Below, in pieces: positions 53,068-64,000 of a stretch of 64,000 nt of DNA (its first letter is position 1; each line of letters opens with the position of its first letter). The position numbers and the translations under genes were made by a program. Source of the DNA: Exiguobacterium algae (GTDB lineage: Bacteria; Bacillota; Bacilli; Exiguobacteriales; Exiguobacteriaceae). The stretch covers positions 218,875 to 282,874 of the forward strand of contig NZ_JACSKZ010000003.1 of NCBI RefSeq assembly GCF_018617875.1, given 5' to 3'. The notes beneath the pieces were generated by a model. That model was not told the origin of the DNA. It ran no database searches and was given only the letters and a program-made list of their open reading frames with translations.

Positions 53068-53202
53068 TTATACAGTCAAGGCTTTACGGCCTTTACGACG
53101 ACGAGCAGCAAGAATGTTGCGACCGTTTTTAGTCGCCATGCGAGCACGGAATCCGTGAACTTTCTTACGCTTACGGTTGTTCGGGTTGAAAGTTGGTTTC
53201 AT
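53068..53202 (-). CDS. rpmH: 50S ribosomal protein L34
   Basis: 44 residues ([44 protein letters not shown]), identical in length to bacterial L34. GAGGAGGTG lies before the ATG. It is the first gene of the leftward transcript and has a perfect consensus promoter. Confidence 0.98.
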   Translation of the reverse strand: MKPTFNPNNRKRKKVHGFRARMATKNGRNILAARRRKGRKALTV

Positions 53203-53271
53203 GGTTACAGCACCTCCTCAAGATTAACGCTCTATTAGCAAGTTATAGTTTCATTTAAGGCAGTCTTTAAG

Positions 53272-53300
53272 ATTATATAAATGGGGCAGAGAAATGTCAA
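53272..53300 (-). promoter_or_regulatory. Consensus sigma-A promoter of rpmH
   Basis: TTGACA, 17 bases, TATAAT on the minus strand: both hexamers are perfect. Confidence 0.9.
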
Positions 53301-53470
53301 TGTCTTTTCTTTCAGTTTTCGTTACACTAGGTTCGATCCGGCGAGTGAACGACAGAAATAAAACAAAAGATCGGGTAGGGAAGTCGTATCGGAAGGATGG
53401 AGGGGAGGAAATCAACAAAACCTTATGCGATTTTTTAAACGGTCTTTACAAATAGCATTGTTGAGCCATT

Positions 53471-53893
53471 TTATCCACATTCATATAAAGTTATCCACAT
53501 TCTTTTGTGAATAACTCGCTTCATTTGAGTTTCGACACCTTCTCATTTCATTTTCCTCTTTTAAAAAAATATTTCGGCCACTCCTCTTCTTCCTCTTTTG
53601 TGTATAACTTTTTCATTTCTTTCACGACTCTTTGATTTTATACACAACATATCCACAGGTTATCCACAGAAAACACAGCATGTGGATAAGTGCCTGTGGA
53701 TTATTTTATCTATCTGTGGATAAATATCAAAAACCGTTGCCACGTCTATTTTATTTTGCTAAACTGAATGTGCACAAACTTGTGGATGAACTTTTTGTGA
53801 TTCCGAGATATACACAGGCTGTGGATAACTGTTATCCCCATATGAAGTGACGTGTGGATAACTTTATCCACAGTTTTTGTTCTCTGGGGATAA
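53471..53893. other. oriC: oriC, upstream DnaA-box cluster
   Basis: At least twelve DnaA boxes on both strands. TTATCCACA occurs at 53471, 53491, 53660 and 53864 (plus) and at 53681, 53715, 53820 and 53853 (minus). Variants include TTATTCACA 53506, TTATACACA 53599 and 53638, and TTATCCCCA 53832 and 53885. With the second cluster after dnaA this forms the bipartite origin known from Bacillus. The bases 53301-53470 hold no gene I can see. Confidence 0.9.
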
Positions 53894-53975
53894 CCCTAGT
53901 TTCTACTATAGAATAGTGTATGTGTATATCGTGTGAATAAGTTTTACCGAAAATGTGAGTAAAGGAGGTCTTTCA

Positions 53976-55358
53976 TTGAAGAATGCTCGCGAAATTTGGA
54001 GAAATGTCTTGTCCTTGATCGAAGAGGAAGAACGAACACCAAAAGCCAGTTTTGATATGTGGTTAAAATCTACAGAAGGTGTTTCATTGATGGGGACAAC
54101 ACTCGTTGTCTCAGCTCCAGCTAGTTTTATCGTGACCTGGTTAGAACGTCAGTACTTGTCCTTATTGCAAGAAACTGTTGAAGAAGTAACGAACAACAAG
54201 CTCGAAATTCACTTTATTGAAGAATCTCAAGCACACAAGTATGCACCAGCCGAAGGGTTATCGACTGAAGACTCGGTTGCTGTCACAGAAACGAAGGAAC
54301 AACCGCTTCCGCTCCCTTCAAAAGAGGAAGGGGACTTAGGCCAGTTAAATGACAAATACATTTTCGAAACATTTGTCATCGGATCTGGAAACCGTTTTGC
54401 TCACGCCGCCTCATTAGCTGTCGCAGAAGCACCGGCTAAAGCGTACAACCCATTATTTATCTATGGGGGAGTTGGATTAGGAAAGACACACCTGATGCAT
54501 GCGATCGGACATTATGTCAAAGGGCAAAAGCCTGGCGCTCGCATCGCGTATGTATCCTCTGAAAAATTCACGAACGAATTCATCAACTCGATTCGTGATA
54601 ACAAAACAGGGGAGTTCCGCAATCGCTATCGCAACATCGACGTCCTGTTGATTGACGATATTCAATTTTTAGCAGGAAAAGAACAGACGCAAGAAGAGTT
54701 TTTCCATACTTTTAATGCGTTACACAATGACCAAAAACAAATTGTGATTTCCAGCGATCGTCCACCAAAAGAAATCCCTACATTAGAGGATCGGTTACGT
54801 TCACGGTTCGAGTGGGGACTCATTACAGATATCACACCTCCTGACCTTGAGACCCGAATTGCGATTTTGCGTAAAAAGGCGACTGCGGAAGGCTTAGATA
54901 TCTCGAACGACGTTATGCTTTACATCGCAAATCAAATCGATACGAACATTCGAGAACTTGAAGGGGCCTTAACGAGAGTAGTGGCTTACGCGAAATTGGT
55001 AGGTAGACCAATCGACCCGGACGTAGCAGCAGAAGCGCTCCACAATATCATGCCGGTTCAAGAAGCGAAAAAAATCGTGATTCGCGACATTCAAGAAGTC
55101 GTCGGTCAACACTTCAACATCGAAGTGGAAGAGTTAAATTCAAAGAAACGAACGAAAACATTGGCTTTCCCGCGTCAAATCGCCATGTATCTATCTCGGG
55201 AGATGACAGAAAGCTCTCTGCCGAAAATCGGGGAAGAGTTTGGGGGACGCGATCATACTACGGTCATCCACGCTCATGAAAAGATTAGTACGCTTTTAAA
55301 GAACGACGTGGAGATGCAAGAGACCATTCAAACATTGAAGAAGGCACTTTCGAACTGA
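53976..55358 (+). CDS. dnaA: Chromosomal replication initiator DnaA
   Basis: 460 residues from the TTG that has AAAGGAGG seven bases upstream; a GTG at 53955 extends the frame but contains the ribosome site. Domain I ([16 protein letters not shown]), variable linker, AAA+ domain with [10 protein letters not shown] and LLIDDIQFL, and the HTH signature [15 protein letters not shown] that reads DnaA boxes. It opens oriC. Confidence 0.98.
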   Translation: MKNAREIWRNVLSLIEEEERTPKASFDMWLKSTEGVSLMGTTLVVSAPASFIVTWLERQYLSLLQETVEEVTNNKLEIHFIEESQAHKYAPAEGLSTEDSVAVTETKEQPLPLPSKEEGDLGQLNDKYIFETFVIGSGNRFAHAASLAVAEAPAKAYNPLFIYGGVGLGKTHLMHAIGHYVKGQKPGARIAYVSSEKFTNEFINSIRDNKTGEFRNRYRNIDVLLIDDIQFLAGKEQTQEEFFHTFNALHNDQKQIVISSDRPPKEIPTLEDRLRSRFEWGLITDITPPDLETRIAILRKKATAEGLDISNDVMLYIANQIDTNIRELEGALTRVVAYAKLVGRPIDPDVAAEALHNIMPVQEAKKIVIRDIQEVVGQHFNIEVEELNSKKRTKTLAFPRQIAMYLSREMTESSLPKIGEEFGGRDHTTVIHAHEKISTLLKNDVEMQETIQTLKKALSN

Positions 55359-55370
55359 ATGAATTTCCTT

Positions 55371-55525
55371 TGTGGATATCCTGTGGATAAGTAAGCCCAG
55401 TTATCCACAAGTTATTCACAGGCAGAATGGCTTTATACGAGTGCTTAAAGGGAGTTATCCCCAGTATCCACAGGCCTTATTACTATTATGACTTAATTAA
55501 TACTATTATATTTACTATAAATGGA
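55371..55525. other. oriC: oriC, downstream DnaA boxes and AT-rich unwinding region
   Basis: Boxes TGTGGATAT 55371, TGTGGATAA 55382, TTATCCACA 55401, TTATTCACA 55412, TTATCCCCA 55455 and GTATCCACA 55464 are followed by an almost pure A/T stretch with repeated TACTATTA-like trinucleotide steps (55476-55522). This is where the DNA unwinding element and DnaA-trios lie in B. subtilis. The region is between dnaA and dnaN. Confidence 0.85.
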
Positions 55526-55554
55526 CTCATTTTACCTGAGGAGGAACTATCCAC

Positions 55555-56694
55555 ATGCATTTAACGATTCAACGAGATGTATTCATGCAAGCTGTACAAG
55601 ACGTATCAAAAGCTGTGGCGTCACGCACAACGATTCCAATTCTAACGGGCTTAAAACTAGATGCCCATGCTGATGGACTCACACTTACAGGAAGCGACAC
55701 AGAGATTTCAATCGAACGCTTGATTCCGATTGAAGAAGGCGGGATTGAACTCATTCAAATTCAACGGGGCGGAAGCGTCGTCTTAAATGCCCGTTTCCTT
55801 GGAGAAATCGTTAAAAAGTTACCGACAAACGAAGTGACACTTGAAGTTTCACCGAACTTCATGACACGCATCGAGTCTGGCCAGGCAGAATTCCATTTGA
55901 ACGGTCTCGACCCGGACGAATATCCGCGTCTTCCTGAACTATCAAGTGATCGCCGATTCTATTTGCCGGCTGATTTGCTTAAAACAATCATTCGTCAAAC
56001 AAGCTTCGCTGTATCTGCTCAAGAAACACGTCCGGTTTTAACAGGGGTTAACTTCTCAGCCGAGAAAGGATTCCTAACGTGTGTGGCCACAGATAGTCAC
56101 CGTTTGGCGCTGCGCCGTGCTCGTTTTGAAACGGATAATGATTTATCGTTCCAAAATGTTGTCGTACCAGGACGTTCCCTTAACGAATTGGCGAAGCTGT
56201 TGGACCGCGAAGAGTTACCGGTCGAAATTGTGTTGACGGACCAACAAATCTTGTTCCGTATGAAAAACCTTTCGTTCTTCTCACGCTTACTCGATGGGGC
56301 ATATCCAGATACGTCTCGTCTCATTCCGGAAGAATATCGTACAGCGGTGCGGATGAACGCAAAAGAATTTTTACAAGCCATTGACCGGGCTTCGCTTCTT
56401 GCGCGAGCCGACCGCAACAATGTCATTAAATTTGTAGCGGAAGAAACGACAGCTGTAGAGGTATCATCGCACTCACCAGAAGTCGGAAAAGTATCGGAAC
56501 GCGTCAGTATTTTGTCGTTAGAAGGGGAAGAATTGAAAATTTCTTTCAACTCGAAATTTGTGATGGATGCTCTTCGTGCACTTGATGCGTCCGAGATTGA
56601 AATCCAATTTACTGGTTCGATGCGCCCGTTCATTCTACGTCCGGTCGAACAAGATAGCGTTCTTCAACTGATTTTACCAGTCCGCACTTCGTGA
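55555..56694 (+). CDS. dnaN: DNA polymerase III sliding clamp (beta subunit)
   Basis: 379 residues, three repeated clamp domains (MHLTIQRDVFMQAVQDVSKAV ... LPVRTS). ATG after GAGGAGG. It is followed by a hairpin terminator. Confidence 0.98.
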   Translation: MHLTIQRDVFMQAVQDVSKAVASRTTIPILTGLKLDAHADGLTLTGSDTEISIERLIPIEEGGIELIQIQRGGSVVLNARFLGEIVKKLPTNEVTLEVSPNFMTRIESGQAEFHLNGLDPDEYPRLPELSSDRRFYLPADLLKTIIRQTSFAVSAQETRPVLTGVNFSAEKGFLTCVATDSHRLALRRARFETDNDLSFQNVVVPGRSLNELAKLLDREELPVEIVLTDQQILFRMKNLSFFSRLLDGAYPDTSRLIPEEYRTAVRMNAKEFLQAIDRASLLARADRNNVIKFVAEETTAVEVSSHSPEVGKVSERVSILSLEGEELKISFNSKFVMDALRALDASEIEIQFTGSMRPFILRPVEQDSVLQLILPVRTS

Positions 56695-56707
56695 GGAAGC
56701 AGCGGGT

Positions 56708-56745
56708 AGGGATGATGAGGTGTCTTACCTTGTCATCCCTCTTTT
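56708..56745 (+). terminator. Terminator after dnaN
   Basis: AGGGATGA...AGGT and ACCT...TCATCCCT form an interrupted stem followed by CTTTTTG. Confidence 0.65.
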
Positions 56746-56824
56746 TGCCTTATTCGACGATTTTCGATAAACTAGTTAGTATGGCGATTTTTTCAGATAA
56801 GTATGTAGGAAAAGGAGTGACGAC

Positions 56825-57040
56825 ATGGAAAAAGTGTCGATTACAACCGAGTATGTGACACTCGGACAATTTTTAAAGTTAGCTGATATCATTTCTAGCG
56901 GTGGGCAGGCGAAGTTCTTTTTAGAGGACGTTGCGATCAAAGTGAACGGCGAACAAGATCAGCGCCGCGGCCGCAAATTGAGAGACGGAGATACGATCGA
57001 AGTCGAAGGCTTCGGCGAATACCAAATCGAGGGAAACTGA
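56825..57040 (+). CDS. rlbA: S4-domain RNA-binding protein RlbA (YaaA)
   Basis: 71 residues with an S4 fold ([49 protein letters not shown]). Conserved between dnaN and recF in Bacillales; implicated in ribosome assembly. AAAGGAGTG precedes the ATG. Confidence 0.93.
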   Translation: MEKVSITTEYVTLGQFLKLADIISSGGQAKFFLEDVAIKVNGEQDQRRGRKLRDGDTIEVEGFGEYQIEGN

Positions 57041-57041
57041 C

Positions 57042-58160
57042 GTGCATTTAAAGTCGATCCGATTAAAAAATTATCGCAATTACGAATCTCTCGAGTTAGA
57101 TTTCTCAGAACAGACGAATGTTCTTATTGGAGAGAATGCACAAGGGAAAACGAATCTACTCGAATCGATTTATGTACTTGCGCTCGCAAAATCACATCGG
57201 ACGACACAAGACCGAGAGTTGATTGGGTGGGAAGCAGAAAATGCGAGCATTGAAGGACGCATCCAAAAAAGAACCGGGGAGTCAGTACAATCGCTTTCGT
57301 TTTCGTCAAAAGGCAAAAAAGCGAAATTGAATCACTTGGAACAACGTCGTCTGAGCGACTATGTCGGTGCTTTTAACGTTGTCTTATTCGCCCCGGAAGA
57401 CTTAGCGATTGTGAAGGGGAGTCCTCAGGGACGACGCCGATTTTTAGATATGGAAATCGGACAAGTCAGCCCCGTGTACTTACACGAACTGAATCAGTAT
57501 TTGAAAACATTAAAACAGAGAAATGCGCTGTTAAAGCAGTTATCCACAAAAGGTGGGGACGAAACCCTACTTGAGGTGTTGACTGACCAACTGATTGATC
57601 TTGCAGTGAAGATTGTGACGAGACGCTATCACTTTATCGACCAGCTTGAAAAGTGGGCCAACCCAATCCATGCAGGCATCACACGCGAGCTTGAGACGTT
57701 GAATATTCAATATGTTTCTGACACGTTCCAAAAAGAACGTTACCCAAAAGAACAGATGTTTGAAACGTATCGTCAAAAGTTTGATAAAATAAGAGAGAAC
57801 GAACGACGAAGAGGTGTAACCCTGTTTGGTCCACATCGCGATGATTTCGAATTGTATGTAAATGATCGAAATGTTCAAACGTTCGGTTCACAAGGTCAGC
57901 AACGTACGGCGGCCTTGTCATTGAAATTGGCTGAAATCGAATTGATTCATGAAGAAGTCGGCGAATATCCTCTTTTATTGCTAGACGACGTCTTATCGGA
58001 GCTTGATGATCATCGCCAAACCCATCTTCTGGATACGATGGGGAAGAAAGTACAAACGATTTTGACGACGACAAATATTGATGGGATTGCACATGAAACG
58101 ATTCAACAAGCAAAAGTGTTTCACGTGAAACACGGAGAGGTCGAAACGGAATCTGTGTAA
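57042..58160 (+). CDS. recF: DNA recombination/repair ATPase RecF
   Basis: 372 residues: P-loop [16 protein letters not shown], signature [16 protein letters not shown] and Walker [13 protein letters not shown]. It loads RecA on gapped DNA with RecO/RecR. GTG start one base after the rlbA stop. A perfect parS is embedded in the last codons (VFHVKHGE). Confidence 0.97.
   Translation: MHLKSIRLKNYRNYESLELDFSEQTNVLIGENAQGKTNLLESIYVLALAKSHRTTQDRELIGWEAENASIEGRIQKRTGESVQSLSFSSKGKKAKLNHLEQRRLSDYVGAFNVVLFAPEDLAIVKGSPQGRRRFLDMEIGQVSPVYLHELNQYLKTLKQRNALLKQLSTKGGDETLLEVLTDQLIDLAVKIVTRRYHFIDQLEKWANPIHAGITRELETLNIQYVSDTFQKERYPKEQMFETYRQKFDKIRENERRRGVTLFGPHRDDFELYVNDRNVQTFGSQGQQRTAALSLKLAEIELIHEEVGEYPLLLLDDVLSELDDHRQTHLLDTMGKKVQTILTTTNIDGIAHETIQQAKVFHVKHGEVETESV
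58117..58132. promoter_or_regulatory. Perfect parS site in the 3' end of recF
   Basis: TGTTTCACGTGAAACA matches all 16 bases of the Spo0J/ParB consensus. Confidence 0.92.
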
Positions 58161-58200
58161 TGAAGTCGATCATGAACACCAAATTATGCATAGTAGGTGA

Positions 58201-60138
<1,938 letters not shown>

Positions 60139-60161
60139 TAAAGAAGGGTAGGCAATAACGA

Positions 60162-62732
60162 ATGGCAGAACAAGAAAATATCAGGGATATAAATATTAGC
60201 CAGGAGATGCGAACGTCGTTCATGGACTATGCGATGAGCGTCATCGTATCACGTGCCCTTCCGGACGTGCGAGATGGATTGAAGCCGGTTCACCGCCGTA
60301 TTCTGTACGCGATGAACGAGCTTGGGATTCGTGCGGATAAACCGCATAAGAAGTCCGCGCGTGTTGTCGGGGACGTCATCGGTAAGTACCACCCACACGG
60401 TGACTCAGCCGTTTACGAGACAATGGTTCGTATGGCTCAAGACTTCAGTTATCGCTACGAATTAGTCGACGGTCACGGGAACTTCGGTTCAGTCGATGGC
60501 GACTCGGCCGCTGCGATGCGTTACACCGAGGCGCGTATGTCTAAAATTGCGATGGAACTCGTACGAGACATCGGAAAAAATACAATCGATTACCAGCCGA
60601 ACTTCGATGGTGAAGAAAAAGAACCGGTCGTTCTTCCAGCTCGCTTCCCGAACTTCCTCGTGAACGGAACGAGCGGGATTGCGGTTGGGATGGCAACCAA
60701 CGTTCCTCCGCATAACTTGAACGAAGTAATCGATGGGGTGTTGGCACTTTCTCATAACCCGGACATTACGATTGCTGAATTGATGCAACACATCCCGGGT
60801 CCTGACTTCCCGACAGCCGGAGAAATCTTAGGTCGCAGCGGAATTCGCCGTGCCTATGAGACTGGACGTGGATCAATCACGATGCGCGCGAAAGCCGAAA
60901 TCGAGACATTGAAAAACGGTCGTGAGCGCATTCTCGTTCATGAGATTCCATATCAGGTCAACAAAGCGCGCCTCGTCGAGAAGATTGCCGACTTGGTCCG
61001 CGATAAAAAAATCGAGGGAATCACAGACTTGCGAGATGAATCGGACCGTAACGGGATGCGGGTTGTCATCGAGGTTCGTCGGGACGCGAATGCGAGTGTC
61101 ATCTTAAACAACTTGTATAAGCAGACACCGATGCAAACGACGTTCGGGGTCAACATGCTTGCACTTGTTGGCGGACGCCCGAAAACGTTGAACATCAAAC
61201 AAGCGATTTATTACTACATCGAACACCAAAAAGAAGTCGTGCGTCGTCGTACGCAGTTCGACTTAGATAAAGCGGAAGCACGGGCCCACATTTTAGAGGG
61301 GCTTCGTGTTGCCCTTGATCACTTGGACGAAGTCATCGCCATCATCCGAAGCACGCGCACAGGTGACGAGGCACGTGAAAAGTTGATTGCCCGCTTCGGA
61401 CTTTCTACTGAACAAACGCAAGCGATTTTAGATATGCGTCTCCAACGATTGACTGGTTTGGAACGCGAGAAGATTGAAGGCGAATATCGCGAAGTGAAAG
61501 CGTTGATCGATGAGCTTCGTGCAATTCTCGGTGACGAGGAACTTCTTCTTCAAATCATCCGCAACGAATTGATTGAAATTAAAGAACGTTATGGTGATGC
61601 ACGTCGCACAGTGATTCGTACCGATATTGTCGAACTTGAAGACGAAGATTTAATTCCGGTTCGCGATATGATGATCACGTTGACGAGCGAAGGATACATC
61701 AAATCGATTCCGACAGACTCATACCGCGCGCAACGTCGAGGCGGTCGAGGTAAACAAGGAATGGGGACAAATGACGAAGACTTCGTTCTTCGGCTATTGT
61801 CGGCGTCAACTCACGACACAATCCTGTTCTTCACTAACTTCGGACGCGTATTCCGCTTAAAAGGATATGAAATTCCGGAGATGAGTCGTACTGCCAAAGG
61901 AATGCCAATCATCAACTTGTTGCAAATTGACAAAGGTGAAAAAGTTGAAACGATGATTCCAGTCGATTTCAATAGTTATTTAGCAGACAAAAACGTGAAT
62001 GAAGAGTCACAGGGTGAGTCAGAAGAGGAAGTAGCAGATGAACAACTCTCACTCGTCTTTATCACGAAAGAAGGATTGGTTAAGCGCTCTCCACTCTCCG
62101 CTTATGCCCGAATTAACAAAAATGGACTTCGTGCAATTAGCTTGAATGAAACGGATGAATTGGTAACGGTTCGTCTGGCGAAGAGTGATGACGAGATGTT
62201 GATTGTGACACGACAGGGAATGTCAATCCGCTTCCCATTAGAAGGAGAAGTCCGATCTATGGGACGGACGGCTCGCGGTGTTCGTGCCATTCGACTTAAG
62301 AAAGATGATGACCGAGTAGTTTCTATGGAAATTGTTCGTCCGACACAAGATGTCTTGATTATCACTGAAAAAGGATACGGAAAGCGTACAGCGATGGATC
62401 AGTTCCGTTTACAAGGTCGTGGCGGTTCCGGAATTATCGGAATCAAGACCGACCGTGGTGCGGTTGTGGGCATGCGAATTGTCGATGAAGATGATGACAT
62501 CATGTTGATGACTGAGCTCGGCGTCGCGATTCGAATTGATTCACAGACGATTTCCCAAATGGGCCGAAGTACTCGTGGTGTCAAAGTGATGAATATCGAA
62601 GAGGGCGATCGTTTAGCGACGATTGCTAAATTGAAAAAAGATGAAATTGAAGAGGAATCAGTAATTGATGTGGAGAATGGGTTTGAAGGTGAAGCACCTG
62701 AATCCGATCAATCGTCTGATGTGACCGAATAA
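60162..62732 (+). CDS. gyrA: DNA gyrase subunit A
   Basis: 856 residues. The catalytic tyrosine is Y121 in [11 protein letters not shown]. The quinolone region reads [10 protein letters not shown] with S82 and E86, the susceptible form. The C-terminal beta-pinwheel has the GyrA box [10 protein letters not shown]. An acidic insert ([16 protein letters not shown]) lies between blades. Confidence 0.98.
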   Translation: MAEQENIRDINISQEMRTSFMDYAMSVIVSRALPDVRDGLKPVHRRILYAMNELGIRADKPHKKSARVVGDVIGKYHPHGDSAVYETMVRMAQDFSYRYELVDGHGNFGSVDGDSAAAMRYTEARMSKIAMELVRDIGKNTIDYQPNFDGEEKEPVVLPARFPNFLVNGTSGIAVGMATNVPPHNLNEVIDGVLALSHNPDITIAELMQHIPGPDFPTAGEILGRSGIRRAYETGRGSITMRAKAEIETLKNGRERILVHEIPYQVNKARLVEKIADLVRDKKIEGITDLRDESDRNGMRVVIEVRRDANASVILNNLYKQTPMQTTFGVNMLALVGGRPKTLNIKQAIYYYIEHQKEVVRRRTQFDLDKAEARAHILEGLRVALDHLDEVIAIIRSTRTGDEAREKLIARFGLSTEQTQAILDMRLQRLTGLEREKIEGEYREVKALIDELRAILGDEELLLQIIRNELIEIKERYGDARRTVIRTDIVELEDEDLIPVRDMMITLTSEGYIKSIPTDSYRAQRRGGRGKQGMGTNDEDFVLRLLSASTHDTILFFTNFGRVFRLKGYEIPEMSRTAKGMPIINLLQIDKGEKVETMIPVDFNSYLADKNVNEESQGESEEEVADEQLSLVFITKEGLVKRSPLSAYARINKNGLRAISLNETDELVTVRLAKSDDEMLIVTRQGMSIRFPLEGEVRSMGRTARGVRAIRLKKDDDRVVSMEIVRPTQDVLIITEKGYGKRTAMDQFRLQGRGGSGIIGIKTDRGAVVGMRIVDEDDDIMLMTELGVAIRIDSQTISQMGRSTRGVKVMNIEEGDRLATIAKLKKDEIEEESVIDVENGFEGEAPESDQSSDVTE

Positions 62733-62736
62733 GGCG

Positions 62737-62770
62737 AAAAGGTCGAATGGGGGCTCCCGTTCGACCTTTT
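62737..62770 (+). terminator. Terminator of gyrA
   Basis: The arms AAAAGGTCGAATGGG/CCCGTTCGACCTTTT with a 4-base loop fall directly after the stop codon. Confidence 0.85.
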
Positions 62771-62790
62771 CATATTTAGGAGGGATTCGT

Positions 62791-63780
62791 ATGCGCTTGG
62801 ATTTGTCGACTGTGCATGTAGGGATGACACTATTATCGCCAGTTTCTTCATTAGAGGCAGGGATACGCTTAACGAATGAGCATTTACGCTTACTCCGCTT
62901 TTTGAAAGTAAAAGAAGTAGATGTAGCACCGGTTGATCGACGAACACTCACTTTAAAAGAAGAGCATGCGTTATGTGAGAAGGTGTTTCAATACGAAAAA
63001 CATTACAATCAATGGGAAGAACGAATTTCGCCGAATCCATATGAAGCACTGGAATTTATTCATCAACTGTTTCGATATGACTTTCCGCTAGCGGCCATTG
63101 TTCAATTCTTTACTAATCAACCATTGCGAAAAAACCATGTCATCTATCATGCGATTTATCGTGCGCTGGTCGCTAGAACATTATCGAAATACCGGGGAGA
63201 TGAACATCAACTCCAATTTGACTATGGAATAGCATCATATTTTGCAGACGCAAGCTATGCGAAAATAAGAAAATGGTCACATATGCGCTATTTTACAAAG
63301 ATGGAACGGGAACTTTTATATCAACACCCGATCGTATCGGCCTCTATGTTACCGAGCAACCGAACTTTGCGCGGTCGCGTCTCCAAATTAGTGCTAGAAC
63401 ATCATGAACGTTTAGATGGATCAGGTTTTCCAAACCGGTTGCTAGAACGAGACTTAAATCCGGCGACGCCTTTATTCATCGTTGCAGATCGTTTTTGTCA
63501 ATTGACTGCACCACGAACGTTTCGGAAAGCCTTAACACCAGAGGAAGCTTACTTCTATATGTGGCAAAACAAAGCATATGATGAAGAAGCACTCACGCTA
63601 CTCGCAACATTGTTAGGTTTTTATGAAGTAGGGAGAAACGTATTACTTAGCAGTGGAGTGAAGGGTAAAATTCAAGCGTATACTCCGAAGGTAGAGCAAC
63701 CTATTGTCATTGCAGAAGCGAATCAACAAAGCTATGATCTGATGCGTTTAGAAGAAGTAAAAATTGTGGCTTTTCAATAA
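62791..63780 (+). CDS. Degenerate HD-GYP domain protein
   Basis: 329 residues. The N-terminus (VHVGMTLLSPVSSLEAGIRLTNEHLRLLRFLKVKEVDV) is that of HD-GYP proteins. The GYP half is kept (HHERLDGSGFP at 204-214, HP at 179-180, VADRF at 231-235), but the HD pair is AD at 152-153 (YFADASYAKI instead of LLHDIGKI) and the lysine is displaced. Metal binding is therefore impaired, and it may bind cyclic di-GMP or act as a scaffold rather than hydrolyse it. TAGGAGGG precedes the ATG. It stands between gyrA and an rRNA operon. Confidence 0.8.
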   Translation: MRLDLSTVHVGMTLLSPVSSLEAGIRLTNEHLRLLRFLKVKEVDVAPVDRRTLTLKEEHALCEKVFQYEKHYNQWEERISPNPYEALEFIHQLFRYDFPLAAIVQFFTNQPLRKNHVIYHAIYRALVARTLSKYRGDEHQLQFDYGIASYFADASYAKIRKWSHMRYFTKMERELLYQHPIVSASMLPSNRTLRGRVSKLVLEHHERLDGSGFPNRLLERDLNPATPLFIVADRFCQLTAPRTFRKALTPEEAYFYMWQNKAYDEEALTLLATLLGFYEVGRNVLLSSGVKGKIQAYTPKVEQPIVIAEANQQSYDLMRLEEVKIVAFQ

Positions 63781-63788
63781 GTAACCCT

Positions 63789-63836
63789 TAGCGAGTCTTT
63801 CGGTTCTTTTTCCGTTAGGATCGCTTTTTTATATTC
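63789..63836 (+). terminator. Terminator after the HD-GYP gene
   Basis: AGCGAGTC...GGATCGCT arms with an interrupted stem are followed by TTTTTT. Confidence 0.55.
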
Positions 63837-63860
63837 TTTTAAAAAACTTTATTTTTATAG

Positions 63861-63889
63861 TTGACGAATATAAAGTCAGGTGCTATTAT
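63861..63889 (+). promoter_or_regulatory. rRNA operon promoter
   Basis: TTGACG, 17 bases, TATTAT, with A/T-rich sequence upstream like an UP element. Confidence 0.8.
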
Positions 63890-63896
63890 TAATGAG

Positions 63897-64000
63897 TCGC
63901 TAAGAGCGGCAGACGAACTTTGAAAACTGAACGATGAGGCAAAAAAAGTTTTACAATTTTTGAATGAAGCGCAAGCTTCGTCAATTTAAGAGCTATATCA
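63897..64000 (+). other. Leader of a 16S rRNA operon (16S gene begins beyond the window)
   Basis: Contains CTTTGAAAACTGAACGATGA, the phrase typical of Bacillales rRNA leaders just upstream of 16S. gyrA followed by an rRNA operon is the B. subtilis rrnO order. No mature rRNA base is inside the window. Confidence 0.7.

Overview
The window looks like the replication-origin region of a low-to-mid-GC, Gram-positive, Exiguobacterium-like member of the Bacillales. The evidence is the classic Bacillus-type origin gene order and the protein sequences themselves. I recognise the genus from general protein character and gene order, not from a search. The rightward arm runs rpmH < oriC > dnaA, dnaN, rlbA, recF, gyrB, gyrA, a degenerate HD-GYP gene, and then a strong promoter and leader that must feed a 16S rRNA operon just past the right edge. 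The leftward arm runs rnpA, yidC, an HdeD-like gene, mnmE, mnmG, rsmG, noc, parB, (yyaC), mscS, a DUF951 gene, ychF, rpsF-ssb-rpsR, gdpP-rplI-dnaB, purA, walRKHIJ, htrC, a yyzF-like gene and rlmH.

Layout from left to right. Positions 1-11 kb hold a carbohydrate and phosphate scavenging block: a secreted GH16 glucanase with carbohydrate-binding modules (truncated by the window edge), a LOR/Nudix pair, a secreted alkaline phosphatase, a membrane diguanylate cyclase whose outer domain looks like a carbohydrate-binding module, and a translationally coupled esterase/GH3 beta-glucosidase pair. CcpA (cre) sites sit in front of the glucanase, the cyclase and a secreted alpha/alpha-toroid protein at 12.7-13.8 kb. 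Positions 11.2-15.3 kb also hold dbpA and a DUF4317 gene.

Positions 15.4-20.1 kb hold a five-gene operon (carrier protein, adenylate-forming ligase, MBOAT acyltransferase, SGNH protein, msrA). It has the logic of a dlt teichoic-acid D-alanylation system, but it is driven by a near-consensus sigma-A promoter with a 17/19 Fur box placed just after the -10. I read it as an iron-controlled extracellular acylation system of unknown substrate. The last gene, msrA, lacks a normal start codon.

Positions 21.8-26.7 kb are AT-rich and accessory: decayed gene fragments, a DUF1643-like gene, an orphan 268-residue protein, a SIR2-family defence-type gene and a 64-residue orphan. Three direct repeats of the 3' end of rlmH, the chromosomal site used by staphylococcal SCC elements, lie at 24.04, 26.28 and 26.69 kb. 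They make the SIR2 gene and the small orphan look like cargo of two tandem SCC-like islets without their own recombinase.

The remaining core shows several lineage-specific losses: no soj/parA between noc and parB, no jag/khpB between yidC and mnmE, and no yaaB/remB between recF and gyrB. A perfect parS lies in recF, another near-perfect parS lies before noc, and Noc-type sites lie near ychF and in the SGNH gene. The origin is bipartite, with DnaA boxes on both sides of dnaA and an AT-rich unwinding region before dnaN. I found no tRNA, complete rRNA, CRISPR array or insertion sequence.
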